DNA of 64,000 nt from JAIBJN01 sp963839745 (GTDB lineage Bacteria; Actinomycetota; Thermoleophilia; Gaiellales; Gaiellaceae). Within the stretch, counting starts at the first letter, position 1. Each line of letters starts with the position of its first letter. Of this stretch, positions 8,873-17,252 are shown piece after piece. A program made the translations under genes and the position numbers. The notes beneath the pieces are model-generated. The model saw only the letters and a program-made list of their open reading frames with translations, did no database searches and was not told the DNA's origin. The DNA is taken from positions 372,001 to 436,000 of the forward strand of contig CAWIWC010000010.1 of assembly GCA_963839745.1 (NCBI GenBank), read 5' to 3'.

Positions 8873-10372
8873 TTGGCCACCGTCGTAGCGCCCGCCGACC
8901 GCCGCACGACGGCCATCGGGCTGGCGGCCTTCGGGTCGGCCTGCCTCCTGGGCGGGGCGCTGATCGGTCCCAACGAGGCGCTCGGAGGCGCCGTCATCTT
9001 CCTCGTCGCTGCGGTCGTGGCGATGCGCGAGCTGGCGACGCCGACAGTCACCTGGCCCAACGCGATCGCCGCCTTCGCGTTCGTGATCTGGCTCATCCCA
9101 GCCAGGGGCTACCGCCTGCCGATCACGCTGCCCTTCAACCTCGAGCCCTACCGTCTCGTCCTGGCCGGCCTCGTGCTGGCCCTGATCGTCGCCCTGATCG
9201 CGGGCCGGGCGAAGCTCGAGTTCCTCGGCTTCGGGATTCCGTTGGCCATCCTGGCCACGACGGCGACGGTCTCCGCCATCCTGAACTACGACGCGATCGG
9301 GACGGTCGCCGGCGACCCCGGGGCGTTCAAGTCGCTTTCGTACTACTTCGGCTTCCTCGCCGTCTTCGTGCTGGTCGCGTCCACGATCAAGACACAGGCG
9401 GCGATGGACACGGTCGTGCGCGCCCTCGTCATCGGCGGGACGATCGTGGCCTTCGCGGCCATCTACGAATCCCGCTCGGGCTACAACTACTTCGACCATC
9501 TGCACGAGTGGATCCCCGCGCTCATCCGCGAATCGCGCGCCGTCTTCGACGTCCGCGGCGGGAACGTGCGCGTCTACGCCTCGGCGCAGCACCCGATCGC
9601 CCTGTCGGCCGCGCTCTTCATGACCTTCCCGCTCGCGCTCTATCTGGTCGGGCGGGCGGGCTCGGTGCTTCGCGCCCGGCTCTGGACGGTGGCCGCGGCG
9701 ATCTGCGCAATGGGCGCCGTGGCGACGATCTCGCGCACGACGGTGATCATGGGGATCGCGCTCCTGCTGGTCGGGCTCTGGGTGCGCGGCCGCCAGGTGC
9801 TGCGCTTCTGGCCGCTGCTGCTCATCCTTCCGATCGCGATCCACTTCGCCGTGCCCGGCGCTCTCGGGGGCATCTACTACGCGTTCTTCCCGCAGGAGGG
9901 CCTCGCGAGCGACTTGACCACCCGCGCCGGCGAGTCGGGCTCCGGCCGTTTCGCCGATATCGAGCCCGGGCTACGAGTCTGGAGCGAGTCCCCGCTCGTC
10001 GGCAACGGCATCGGCAGCCGGGTCACCACCGGCGAGGCCGGCGCCGCCCAGACCGCGGAGGGGGCGGAGGGCGCCGTGATCTTCTTCGACAACGAGTGGC
10101 TGGGGACGCTCGTCTCGCTCGGCGCTTTGGGGATCCTCGGAACGGCCTGGTTCGTGTGGGGGAGCCTCGTGACCGTCGGGAGGTTCGCCCGCAGGGTGCC
10201 CGGCCCCAGGAGCGAGCTTGCCGCCGTCTGCGCGGCCGCCATCGGCGCGTTCGGCGTCAGCATGTTCGTCTTCGACGCGTTCGCGTTCGTGCAGTCGACG
10301 ATCCTCTTCTTCGCCATCGCCGCGCTCGGCCTCCAGGCGCGCCGCCTGGGCCCCCGGCCGACCGACTCCTAG
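8873..10372 (+). CDS. O-antigen polymerase/ligase-like (Wzy/WaaL) membrane protein
   Basis: A 499-aa polytopic membrane protein with about eleven hydrophobic helices and one larger soluble loop (about residues 320-400). The loop carries the RFADIEPGLRVWSESPLVGNG segment and the DNEWLGTLVSLG motif, which resemble the Wzy_C/O-antigen ligase signature (large periplasmic loop with an R...H/E pattern). It starts at TTG 8873, 3 nt after the Wzz-like gene, so the pair is co-transcribed. The role inferred from fold and neighbour is polymerisation of lipid-linked repeat units on the outer face of the membrane. It could instead be a ligase; the two are hard to separate by sequence. Its stop abuts the convergent phosphodiesterase stop at 10373. 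Confidence 0.8.
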   Translation: MATVVAPADRRTTAIGLAAFGSACLLGGALIGPNEALGGAVIFLVAAVVAMRELATPTVTWPNAIAAFAFVIWLIPARGYRLPITLPFNLEPYRLVLAGLVLALIVALIAGRAKLEFLGFGIPLAILATTATVSAILNYDAIGTVAGDPGAFKSLSYYFGFLAVFVLVASTIKTQAAMDTVVRALVIGGTIVAFAAIYESRSGYNYFDHLHEWIPALIRESRAVFDVRGGNVRVYASAQHPIALSAALFMTFPLALYLVGRAGSVLRARLWTVAAAICAMGAVATISRTTVIMGIALLLVGLWVRGRQVLRFWPLLLILPIAIHFAVPGALGGIYYAFFPQEGLASDLTTRAGESGSGRFADIEPGLRVWSESPLVGNGIGSRVTTGEAGAAQTAEGAEGAVIFFDNEWLGTLVSLGALGILGTAWFVWGSLVTVGRFARRVPGPRSELAAVCAAAIGAFGVSMFVFDAFAFVQSTILFFAIAALGLQARRLGPRPTDS

Positions 10373-11758
10373 CTAGGGAGAGCCCAGCAGGCTCGTCCCG
10401 CGCATCGAACCGGGGACGTCCAGCCCCAGCAGCTCGAGCACGGTCGGCGCGACGTCGAGGAGGTGTGCGCCCTCCCTCGTTCCCGTGGCCACTCCCGGCG
10501 CTGCGAGCACGAACAGGCCCTCCTGCGCGTGGTTGGCGTCGTCGGGCCCGGTGTCGTTCTCGAACGTGTGGATGCCCTCGTCGCCGCCGACCGTCCCCAC
10601 CGAGCGCCAGAGCAGGTCGCCGAAGTGGACGATCAGGTCGGGTGCGACGCCCTGCACCTCGGGGTAGACGCGCTCGGGCACGTGGACGCGGGTCGCCATC
10701 GGCTCGCCGTTCTCGTCGGGGATCGCCGCGAGGCGCTCGGCGAGGTCGTCGCGCACGCGCTCGTAGTCCTCGGCCGGGATGGTGCCCTCCGGCTCGCGGC
10801 CGGCCACGTTGAGGAAGATGCGCGAGTAGTACCCGCCTTCGCCCCAGGCCGTCGTCTTCGACCAGTCGATGCCCGCCTCGCGCAGCGGCATGACGGAAGC
10901 GGGCTCCGTGAGCAGGCCGAGGAAGCCCTCTCGACGTAGCCATTCGTTGACGCGGATCCCGCCGTCCATCCGCTTCCCGCCGTGATCCGAGACGACGAAG
11001 ACCGCGGTGTCCTCGTCGGCGCGCTCGAGCAGGCGACCCATGAGCCCGTCCACGTGCTTGTGGTAGTCGAGGATCGCGTTCTCGAACGGGTTCCCCGGCA
11101 CGTGCTTGCGGTGCTCCGGGTCCATCATCTTCCAGAAGCCGTGGTACATGCGGTCGATGCCCATCTCGACCATCGCGAAGAGCTCCCACGGCCTCGTGTC
11201 GAGCAGGTGCTCCGCGAGCGCGAAGCGCCGGTCGGTCATCTCGTACACCTGGCGGAGCAGGTAGTCCTTGTCGTCCGTGCGGAAGTCGCGCACGTCGAGG
11301 AGGTACTCGCCGACCGTCTGCTCGATCTCGCGCTTGAGCATGGGCGGGAACGTGTACTGGCTGTCCGTCGTCGGGGTGAGGAAGCAGCTGACCATGACCC
11401 CGTTGAGCGGGCGCGGCGGATAGGTCCCGGGCACGCCCAGGACGATCGAGGGCTTCCCGGCGCGGGTGGCGAGATCCCAGAGGCGCGGCTCCTTGATCGC
11501 CGTCGAGTTGGCGATGAAGAGGTTGTCGTAGGAGTGGTCGGCGCGGTTGCGGAAGCCGTAGACGCCGAGGTCGCCGGGGGTTCGGCTCGCCATCATGCAG
11601 GACCAGGCCGGCACGGTGATGGGCGGGATCACGGACGTGAGGCGGCCATGGGCGCCTCGCTCCATCAGGCCGGAGAGCACGGGCAGCTGGTCGCGCCAGC
11701 GCTCGAGGAGGAGCGAGGGCTCCGCGCAGTCCAGCCCGATGATCATCACCTTGGTCAT
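10373..11758 (-). CDS. Second alkaline-phosphatase-superfamily phosphodiesterase
   Basis: A 461-aa homologue of the enzyme at 6196-7818. The N-terminus carries VMIIGLDCAEPSLLL (first metal ligand Asp), the nucleophile region is VIPPITVPAWSCMMASRTPG, and later ligands are in MGIDRMYHGFW and VFVVSDHGGKRMDGG. The order of motifs matches predicted AP-superfamily type I phosphodiesterases/phosphomutases. There is no signal peptide. It ends at ...RGTSLLGSP and lacks the LGYLE tail of its paralogue. Its ATG overlaps the stop of the GT4 gene by 4 nt, so the two are translationally coupled and may act on the same glycan. The substrate is unknown. Confidence 0.85.
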   Translation of the reverse strand: MTKVMIIGLDCAEPSLLLERWRDQLPVLSGLMERGAHGRLTSVIPPITVPAWSCMMASRTPGDLGVYGFRNRADHSYDNLFIANSTAIKEPRLWDLATRAGKPSIVLGVPGTYPPRPLNGVMVSCFLTPTTDSQYTFPPMLKREIEQTVGEYLLDVRDFRTDDKDYLLRQVYEMTDRRFALAEHLLDTRPWELFAMVEMGIDRMYHGFWKMMDPEHRKHVPGNPFENAILDYHKHVDGLMGRLLERADEDTAVFVVSDHGGKRMDGGIRVNEWLRREGFLGLLTEPASVMPLREAGIDWSKTTAWGEGGYYSRIFLNVAGREPEGTIPAEDYERVRDDLAERLAAIPDENGEPMATRVHVPERVYPEVQGVAPDLIVHFGDLLWRSVGTVGGDEGIHTFENDTGPDDANHAQEGLFVLAAPGVATGTREGAHLLDVAPTVLELLGLDVPGSMRGTSLLGSP

Positions 11759-12972
11759 CGTCCGCTCACCTCACGGTAGAGGCCGGCGATCTCGCGCGCG
11801 GAGTACTCCCACGTGAGGTTCGGCCGCGACGCGACCGCGTTCCTGCGCAGGTGCGTGAGCAGCTCCCGGTCGCCGTCGACGAGGCGAAGGTGCTCGACGA
11901 GCGTGGGCAGGTCGCCCGCTTCGTGGACGAGGCCCTGCTCCATGTGCTCACAGCGGGCCCCGGTCGCGTCGGAGACGACGAGCGCGCAGCCGCTCGCCTG
12001 CGCCTCGTAGGTCACGAAGGCGCTGCCCTCCTCGATCGAGGGGAAGAGGAAGATGTCGCTGTCCCGCATGAGCTTCCCGGGGTCGTCGACCCAGCCCTGG
12101 ACGGTCACGCTGGGATGCCGGAGCATCGGCTCGAGCGCCTCCTGGTAGCCGGGGTAGAAGTTGCCGCAGATCGTGAACGTCCCCCGCTCGGCCGCGCCCG
12201 ACTCGATCCAGGCCTCGAGCGCGTAGTGCAGGCCCTTGCGGGGCTCACAGCGGCCGACGAAGACCGCCCGCAGCCCTTCGCCCTCCCTCGAGGTCACGTC
12301 CTCGGGCTCGGGGAACCGTCCGGGGTCGAAGCCGTACGCGTGCATCCCGAGCCGCTCCTCGTCGAACCCGCGGTCGAGGAACGTCTGCCAGACGTACGGC
12401 GAGAGGACGGCGACCATGTCCGCCGCCTCGTACTCGCGCTCCTCCAGGCGGAGCGCATCCTCGGCGCCCTCGTGCGAGTGGCCGGCCACCGCTCCGAGGC
12501 CGAGCTTCGCGTTCTCCTCGGCGACGCGCGCGTAGGCGAACGCGGTGTGCGTGTTCGGCGCCTCGCGGATCGACCGCGCGCCCATGCGCTTCGCGGCCGC
12601 CGCGCTCGCCAGGGTGGCCCGCGGCCAGAGGTGCACGACGTCGATCTGGCCGGCGGCCCGGCGCAGGGCCCAGGAGACGCGGCGGTCGTGGTAGCGGTAG
12701 GCGCGCTGCCGCCCGAGTGCGCGATGGGGGATCCGCCGGCCGGCCAGGGTCAGCGTCGTGACGAGCTGGTGGACGACCGGGGGCGTGCCCTTGACCGCGG
12801 TGCAGTACACGTGCACCTCGTGGCCGAGGAGCGCGAGCTGCTCGGTGTGGTGCCGTGCGGCGACGCCGATCCCCGGCGCTCCGAGCGTGTCGGGAAAGCT
12901 GTAGAGGATGCGGAGCGGGCGAGACTCGTCCGACGCGCGGACGGCGTCAGTCTCGGGGGCGGCTACTGCCAC
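11755..12972 (-). CDS. Glycosyltransferase family 4 (GT-B fold)
   Basis: A 405-aa GT4-type glycosyltransferase. The N-terminal domain shows LRILYSFPDTLGAPGIGVAARH and a LLGHEVHVYCTA segment typical of the acceptor-binding Rossmann half. The C-terminal donor-binding half has AVFVGRCEPRKGLHYALEAW, TVQGWVDDPGKLMRDSDIFLFPS and the E-x7-E signature (SIEEGSAFVTYEAQASG). It transfers a sugar from a nucleotide sugar to a lipid-linked acceptor at the inner membrane face. It overlaps the downstream phosphodiesterase by 4 nt and starts 3 nt after the RHH gene, making a three-gene minus-strand unit. Donor and linkage cannot be deduced. Confidence 0.88.
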   Translation of the reverse strand: MAVAAPETDAVRASDESRPLRILYSFPDTLGAPGIGVAARHHTEQLALLGHEVHVYCTAVKGTPPVVHQLVTTLTLAGRRIPHRALGRQRAYRYHDRRVSWALRRAAGQIDVVHLWPRATLASAAAAKRMGARSIREAPNTHTAFAYARVAEENAKLGLGAVAGHSHEGAEDALRLEEREYEAADMVAVLSPYVWQTFLDRGFDEERLGMHAYGFDPGRFPEPEDVTSREGEGLRAVFVGRCEPRKGLHYALEAWIESGAAERGTFTICGNFYPGYQEALEPMLRHPSVTVQGWVDDPGKLMRDSDIFLFPSIEEGSAFVTYEAQASGCALVVSDATGARCEHMEQGLVHEAGDLPTLVEHLRLVDGDRELLTHLRRNAVASRPNLTWEYSAREIAGLYREVSGR

Positions 12973-12975
12973 GGC

Positions 12976-13209
12976 TCAGTCCTCGAGATAGCCGAGGGAG
13001 TGAAGACGGCGCCGTATGGCCAGGACCTCGTCGTGGGTGAGGCCTTCCTCCTCGGAGCTCGGAGCGTGGCTCGACGCCAGGTCGCGCAGGACGTAGACGG
13101 AGAACTCCGTCACCGAGTGGAACCCGGTCCCCTCGATCACCTGCTGGAGGCGCTCGTAGAGCGGCCGGGGGATCTTCAGGGTTACGTCGCCGGTTCTGGA
13201 TCGGGCCAT
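12976..13209 (-). CDS. Small ribbon-helix-helix DNA-binding-like protein with LGYLED tail
   Basis: A 77-aa protein. Residues 8-15 (DVTLKIPRPLYERL begins here) look like the DNA-contacting beta strand of CopG/Arc-type RHH repressors; two helices follow (LYERLQQVIEGTG and SVTEFSVYVLRDLAS). A charged linker (SSEEEGLTHDE) leads to the C-terminal RRRLHSLGYLED, almost the same as the tail of the phosphodiesterase at 6196-7818. It is first in the unit with the GT4 and second phosphodiesterase. An inverted repeat directly before its start (13210-13228) recurs before the Na/Pi transporter gene, consistent with autoregulation. No toxin gene is adjacent, so antitoxin function is unlikely. DNA binding is inferred from fold only. 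Confidence 0.7.
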   Translation of the reverse strand: MARSRTGDVTLKIPRPLYERLQQVIEGTGFHSVTEFSVYVLRDLASSHAPSSEEEGLTHDEVLAIRRRLHSLGYLED

Positions 13210-13240
13210 GACACTTCAGGAGGAGTGTGGAAAGAGTGTA
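13210..13240 (-). promoter_or_regulatory. Putative RHH operator with three half-sites
   Basis: On the minus strand, reading toward the RHH start codon, the sequence contains ACACTC (13240-13235 region), a second ACACTC and then AGTGTC, the last two separated by 7 nt (13210-13228). The same ACACTC-N7-AGTGTC arrangement is found before the Na/Pi transporter. TACACT overlapping the outermost half-site could serve as a -10 box. Tandem short half-sites about 11 bp apart are typical of RHH repressors. Binding is inference. Confidence 0.45.
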
Positions 13241-13362
13241 GCGGGGGCCTCCGGGAAGTCTCGCGCACGGCCCGGCCCCGCGCCTCCGCCGAAGGTCTGG
13301 ACCATCTACCCTGGACTAGCCAGAGCGCCCAGAATCGCGTAGGACGTGACTTGGAGGAGATG

Positions 13363-13953
13363 ATGGACGGCCGACGCTTGCCCAGGGTCCTCGCCACTGC
13401 GCTGGACCCGATGACGTACTTCCAGGCCGTTCGCCTGCTCCACTTCTACAGCTATTCGCACGTCAAGCCGCGGCGGAAGCTGACCAAGGGGCCGCAGACG
13501 ACGATCGCCCCGAACACGTCCCTCCGCAACGGCGAGCGCATCGTCATCGGCGCACGGACGCGCGTCGGCGAACGGGCCTACATCTGGGCCGGAGACACCG
13601 AGGGCCGGATCACGATCGGCGACGACTGCCGCCTGGGGCCCGAGGTCTTCATCACGGCCTCCGACTACGGCCTCGCGCCGGATGCCAAGATCACCGAGCA
13701 GGCGCGCAACGAGCGCGACGTGGAGATCGGCAACGACGTCTGGCTCGGCGCGCGCGTGTTCGTCGGCGCGGGCGTGTCCATCGGCGACGGCAGCGTCGTC
13801 AGCGCCGGCTCCGTCGTCACCAAGTCGCTGCCGCCGGGCTCGGTCGCCGTCGGCGTCCCGGCGCGCATCGTCCGCAGGCGCGAGGACTACGCCGAGGCGG
13901 GGGGCGGGGACAAGCCGGAGCCCGCCGAACCGCAGGTGACGACGAGCGCGTGA
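13363..13953 (+). CDS. Hexapeptide-repeat acyltransferase (LbH fold)
   Basis: A 196-aa left-handed beta-helix acyltransferase of the WbbJ/maltose O-acetyltransferase type. After a hydrophobic/basic N-terminus the hexapeptide rungs run from TTIAPNTSLRNGERIVIGARTRVG through ITIGDDCRLGPEVFI to VEIGNDVWLGARVFVGAGVSIG. It ends with the canonical VVTKSLPPGSVAVGVPARIVR. GGAGG at 13353-13357 favours ATG 13363 over the adjacent ATG 13360. It is the first gene of a plus-strand unit, overlaps the following GT2 gene by 4 nt (GTGA), and probably O- or N-acetylates a sugar of the repeat unit. Divergent from the RHH gene. Confidence 0.9.
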   Translation: MDGRRLPRVLATALDPMTYFQAVRLLHFYSYSHVKPRRKLTKGPQTTIAPNTSLRNGERIVIGARTRVGERAYIWAGDTEGRITIGDDCRLGPEVFITASDYGLAPDAKITEQARNERDVEIGNDVWLGARVFVGAGVSIGDGSVVSAGSVVTKSLPPGSVAVGVPARIVRRREDYAEAGGGDKPEPAEPQVTTSA

Positions 13954-14921
13954 GTCTCGACGTCTCGATCGTCATCGTCACATACAAGTGTCGGGAGGCG
14001 GCACGGGACTGCCTTGCCTCCATCTACGAGACGACGAAGGGCATCGACTTCGAGGTGATCGTCCTCGACAACGCCTCGGAGGACGGCACGGTCGAGATGG
14101 TGCGGAAAGAGTTTCCCGACGTGCGCCTGATCGCCTCGCCGGAGAACATCGGCTTCGGGGCCGGGTGCAACCGTGCGGCCGAGGAGGCGGGCGGCGAGCA
14201 CGTCTTCCTCCTCAACCCCGACACCGTGCTGCACGAGGGGACGGTCGCCCATCTGGTCGAGTTCGCGCGGAGCCATCCGGAGAACGGGGTCTACGGCGGG
14301 CGCACGGTCCGGCCCGACGGGGTGCTCGACCCGGGCTCGTGCTGGGCTGCCCCGTCCCTCTGGAGCCTCTTCTGCTTCGCCACGCTCCTCACGACCGCGT
14401 TCCGGGGCTCGCGGTTCTTCGACCCGGAGGTGATGGGCGGCTGGAAGCGCGACACCGTCCGCGAGGTTGACATCGTCACGGGCTGCCTTCTCTTCGTCAC
14501 CCGCTCGCGCTGGGAGGAGCTCGGAGGCTTCGACCTCCGGTTCTTCATGTACGGGGAGGACGCCGACTTCTCGCTCAGGGCGAAGGCGCTGGGCCTCCGC
14601 CCGATCGTCACCCCGGACGCCGTCGCCACCCACGAGGTCGGCGTCTCGTCGAAGGCCCACGGCGACAAGCTCATCCTGCTCTCGAGGGGGAAGGCGACGC
14701 TCCTGCGCAAGCACTGGCACGGCCTGCGCCTGCGCCTTGGGCTATCGCTCCTGGCCGCCGGCGCCGGCGTCCGCGCGCTCCTCGGGTTCGCTCGTGGGCG
14801 CTGGGGCGGCTCGGGCTCGGACTGGCGGAGGGTCTGGCGGGAGCGCCGCAGCTGGCTGGCCGGCTACCCCGAGGCCCCCAAGGACCGGTCACGCGCCCCG
14901 GCGCCACCCGTGACGACCTGA
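13950..14921 (+). CDS. Glycosyltransferase family 2 (rhamnosyltransferase-like)
   Basis: A 323-aa GT-A glycosyltransferase. The start is DVSIVIVTYKCREAARDCL, the nucleotide-binding segment is IDFEVIVLDNASEDGT, the metal-binding DxD-like site is LLNPDTVL, and the acceptor region ends with GFDLRFFMYGEDADFSLRAK, the ED..L.R pattern of the family. A hydrophobic stretch near residues 260-285 (LRLGLSLLAAGAGVRALLG) suggests membrane association, as in WbbL-like enzymes. It starts at GTG 13950 inside the acyltransferase stop, so the two are coupled. It probably adds a deoxyhexose or similar sugar to the lipid-linked repeat; the exact donor is unknown. Confidence 0.9.
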   Translation: MSLDVSIVIVTYKCREAARDCLASIYETTKGIDFEVIVLDNASEDGTVEMVRKEFPDVRLIASPENIGFGAGCNRAAEEAGGEHVFLLNPDTVLHEGTVAHLVEFARSHPENGVYGGRTVRPDGVLDPGSCWAAPSLWSLFCFATLLTTAFRGSRFFDPEVMGGWKRDTVREVDIVTGCLLFVTRSRWEELGGFDLRFFMYGEDADFSLRAKALGLRPIVTPDAVATHEVGVSSKAHGDKLILLSRGKATLLRKHWHGLRLRLGLSLLAAGAGVRALLGFARGRWGGSGSDWRRVWRERRSWLAGYPEAPKDRSRAPAPPVTT

Positions 14922-14931
14922 GCGGTTCCGC

Positions 14932-16428
14932 ATGAGCGACCACCAGAGCTCCTTCCACAGCTCGCTCAAGTGGACGTTCCTGATGACGTGGGGCGACCGC
15001 GCGTTCGGGCTCGTCTTCACGTTCCTGCTCGCCGCGATCCTCGGCCCGCGCGACTTCGGGATCGTCGCTCTCGCCCTCATCTACATCGCGCTCGTCCAGC
15101 TCATCAACGAGGGCGGGATCCAGACCGCCATCGTCCAGCGCGAAGGGCTCGAGGGCGACCACCTGGACGCGGCGTTCTGGATGAACCTCGCGTTCTGCCT
15201 CGTGCTCGCCGCGGTCAGCTTCCTGCTCGCCGGCTGGTGGGCCCGCGTGAACGACGTGCCCGAGCTCGAGGACGTGGTCAAGGTGCTGTCGATCCTGCTC
15301 GTGATCCAGGGGTTGACGATCGTGCCCCTTGCGGTCTTCCAACGGGAGATGCGCTTCAAGGCGCTGGCGATCCGCGAGACGTCGGCCGTCGTCGTCGGCG
15401 GCGCTCTCGGCCTCGCCCTGGCGCTCAACGACGCGGGCGTCTGGGCGCTCGTCGCGCAGCAGCTCGGCTTCGCCGGGACGCAGCTCGTCCTCCTCTGGGC
15501 GCTCGGCTCCTGGCGCCCGGGCTTCAACTTCTCGCGCGGGCACGCGCGTGAGCTCGTCGGCTTCTCGAGCGGCGTCTTCCTCGCCAACCTCGGCGGCTTC
15601 CTCAACCGGCGGGCCGACGCCCTTCTGATGGGCCTCTTCTTCGGGCCGACCGCCGTCGGGCTCTACCGGCTCGCGGACCGCTTCATGGACAACCTGCTCG
15701 AGGTGACGATGCGGCCGATCGCATACGTCTCGCTCCCGTACTTCTCGCGGCTCCAGAACGACCGGGAGAAGCTGCGGGAGGCAGTCGCGTCCTGCGTGCG
15801 CATGACGCTCATCCTCACCGTCCCGGCGATGGCGGTCCTGGCCGCGTGCAGCGACTTCATCATGGCGCTGATGGGCCCCGAGTGGGAGCCCGCGGCCGAC
15901 GTGCTCAAGCTGCTCGCGCTCGTGGGCGTCGGCAAGGCGATCGTCTTCTTCACCGGGCCGCTGCTCTTTGCCGTCGCGCGCCCGCACCTGCGGGCGGTGA
16001 TGCTCTGGATCCTGGCGGGCTTCAGCGCCGGGATCGTCGTCGTGACCGGCTGGCTGCTCACCGACTCGTCGAGCCGCGACCAGGCGATCGGCATGGCCGT
16101 GTCGCGCGCGGCCTTCTTCCTCGCGATCGTGATCCCGGTCAACATCGCGGTCGTCTGCTGGATCACGGGGCTGCGGCCCCGGCGCCTCGTCCGCTGGGTG
16201 TGGACGCCCCTCGCCGCGGCCGCAGCCGGCATCGCGCCGGTGCTCGTCCTCGAAGCGGCGGGGCTCCTCGACGGCCCGCCGCCGATCGTCGGGCTGATCG
16301 TCGCCGGCGCCTGCTCGACGCTCGCCGCCGGGGGCGTCCTCTTCGCCCTCGAGCCTCGCGCCCGGGGACTGGCGTTTCCCGTCCTCCGGAAGATGATGCG
16401 ACGGGAGACCGACACGGCGTCAGCATGA
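14932..16428 (+). CDS. Wzx-like oligosaccharide flippase (MOP superfamily)
   Basis: A 498-aa integral membrane protein with 12-14 predicted helices. It contains family-typical stretches LVFTFLLAAILGPRDFGIVALAL, LINEGGIQTAIVQRE and FSSGVFLANLGGFLNRRADALLMGLFFGPTAVGLYRLADR, matching Polysacc_synt/WzxC flippases that move undecaprenyl-linked oligosaccharides across the membrane. Start ATG 14932 lies 10 nt after the GT2 stop. The stop overlaps an ATG of the sulfotransferase reading frame. With the Wzy-like and Wzz-like genes this makes the locus Wzx/Wzy-dependent rather than ABC-transporter-dependent. Confidence 0.92.
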   Translation: MSDHQSSFHSSLKWTFLMTWGDRAFGLVFTFLLAAILGPRDFGIVALALIYIALVQLINEGGIQTAIVQREGLEGDHLDAAFWMNLAFCLVLAAVSFLLAGWWARVNDVPELEDVVKVLSILLVIQGLTIVPLAVFQREMRFKALAIRETSAVVVGGALGLALALNDAGVWALVAQQLGFAGTQLVLLWALGSWRPGFNFSRGHARELVGFSSGVFLANLGGFLNRRADALLMGLFFGPTAVGLYRLADRFMDNLLEVTMRPIAYVSLPYFSRLQNDREKLREAVASCVRMTLILTVPAMAVLAACSDFIMALMGPEWEPAADVLKLLALVGVGKAIVFFTGPLLFAVARPHLRAVMLWILAGFSAGIVVVTGWLLTDSSSRDQAIGMAVSRAAFFLAIVIPVNIAVVCWITGLRPRRLVRWVWTPLAAAAAGIAPVLVLEAAGLLDGPPPIVGLIVAGACSTLAAGGVLFALEPRARGLAFPVLRKMMRRETDTASA

Positions 16429-16472
16429 CCGGCACCCGCAACCCCGAATCACGACAGAATGGAGACCGATCA

Positions 16473-17252
16473 ATGGACGACTCGAAGCCCACGGTGATCC
16501 CGCCCGAGCTCGCCGTGCCCGGCCCCAACCTGGTCGGGGCAACCGGCGGCTCGGGCACGCGCGTGGTGGCGAAGATCCTGCGCCGGGCGGGGCTCTACAC
16601 CGGCGACAAGCTGAACCCCTACGAGGACGCCGTCGAGTTCGGCTTCTACTCGGATCGCTGGATCAACCGCTACCTCGCGGCCGGAGAGCTCCCCGAGGAC
16701 ATGCGCGGCGAGATGGAGACGGACCTGCGCTCGGTGCTCGCCGACCACGCCGGCGATATCCCCGCCGAGGCTGCCGCCTGGGGCTGGAAGGAGCCGCGGA
16801 GCATCTACCTCCTGCGCTTCTGGAACGAGACGATGCCGACGGTGCGCTTCCTCCACTTCCTCCGCGACGGGCGCGACATGGCGTTCTCCGAGAACCAGCA
16901 GCAGCTCACGAAGCACGGCGACGCCGTGCTCGGCGAGGACCTGCGCAAGGCCAAGACGCCCACACGGTCGATCGCGGTCTGGTCACGCGTGAACCTCGCA
17001 GCCGCCGACTACGGCGAGCGCGAGCTCGGGTCCCGCTACCTGCGCGTGCGGTTCGAGGACCTCTGCGCCGAGCCCGCGTCGACCATCGCGCAGATCTACG
17101 ACCACTTCGGCCTCGAGGGCGACGCCGAAGCGGCTGCCGCAGAGGTTCGGCCCCCCGACACGCTCGGGCGCTGGGAGCTGCGGCGCAAGCGCGTGATCGA
17201 GGAGCTGAACGCGACGGCCGAGCCGGCGCTCAGGCGCTTCGACTACCTCTAG
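16473..17252 (+). CDS. Sulfotransferase family protein
   Basis: A 259-aa PAPS-dependent sulfotransferase. The 5'-phosphosulfate loop is GPNLVGATGGSGTRVVAKI near residue 16, and the 3'-phosphate-binding segment is VRFLHFLRDGRDMAFS near residue 126. A WSRVNLAAADYG helix and a VRFEDLCAEPASTIAQIYDHFGLEG block follow, as in Sulfotransfer_1/3 proteins. ATG 16473 is chosen for its GGAG eight nt upstream; ATG 16425 overlaps the flippase stop and would add 16 residues. It probably sulfates a sugar of the repeat unit. It is the last plus-strand gene of this unit and converges with the SRPBCC gene (overlap of the stops at 17249-17252). Confidence 0.85.
   Translation: MDDSKPTVIPPELAVPGPNLVGATGGSGTRVVAKILRRAGLYTGDKLNPYEDAVEFGFYSDRWINRYLAAGELPEDMRGEMETDLRSVLADHAGDIPAEAAAWGWKEPRSIYLLRFWNETMPTVRFLHFLRDGRDMAFSENQQQLTKHGDAVLGEDLRKAKTPTRSIAVWSRVNLAAADYGERELGSRYLRVRFEDLCAEPASTIAQIYDHFGLEGDAEAAAAEVRPPDTLGRWELRRKRVIEELNATAEPALRRFDYL

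Noticed and set aside
12976..13209. The small RHH protein as an antitoxin of a toxin-antitoxin pair.
   Set aside because: Neighbours on both sides are a glycosyltransferase and an acyltransferase; no toxin-size gene is adjacent or overlapping.
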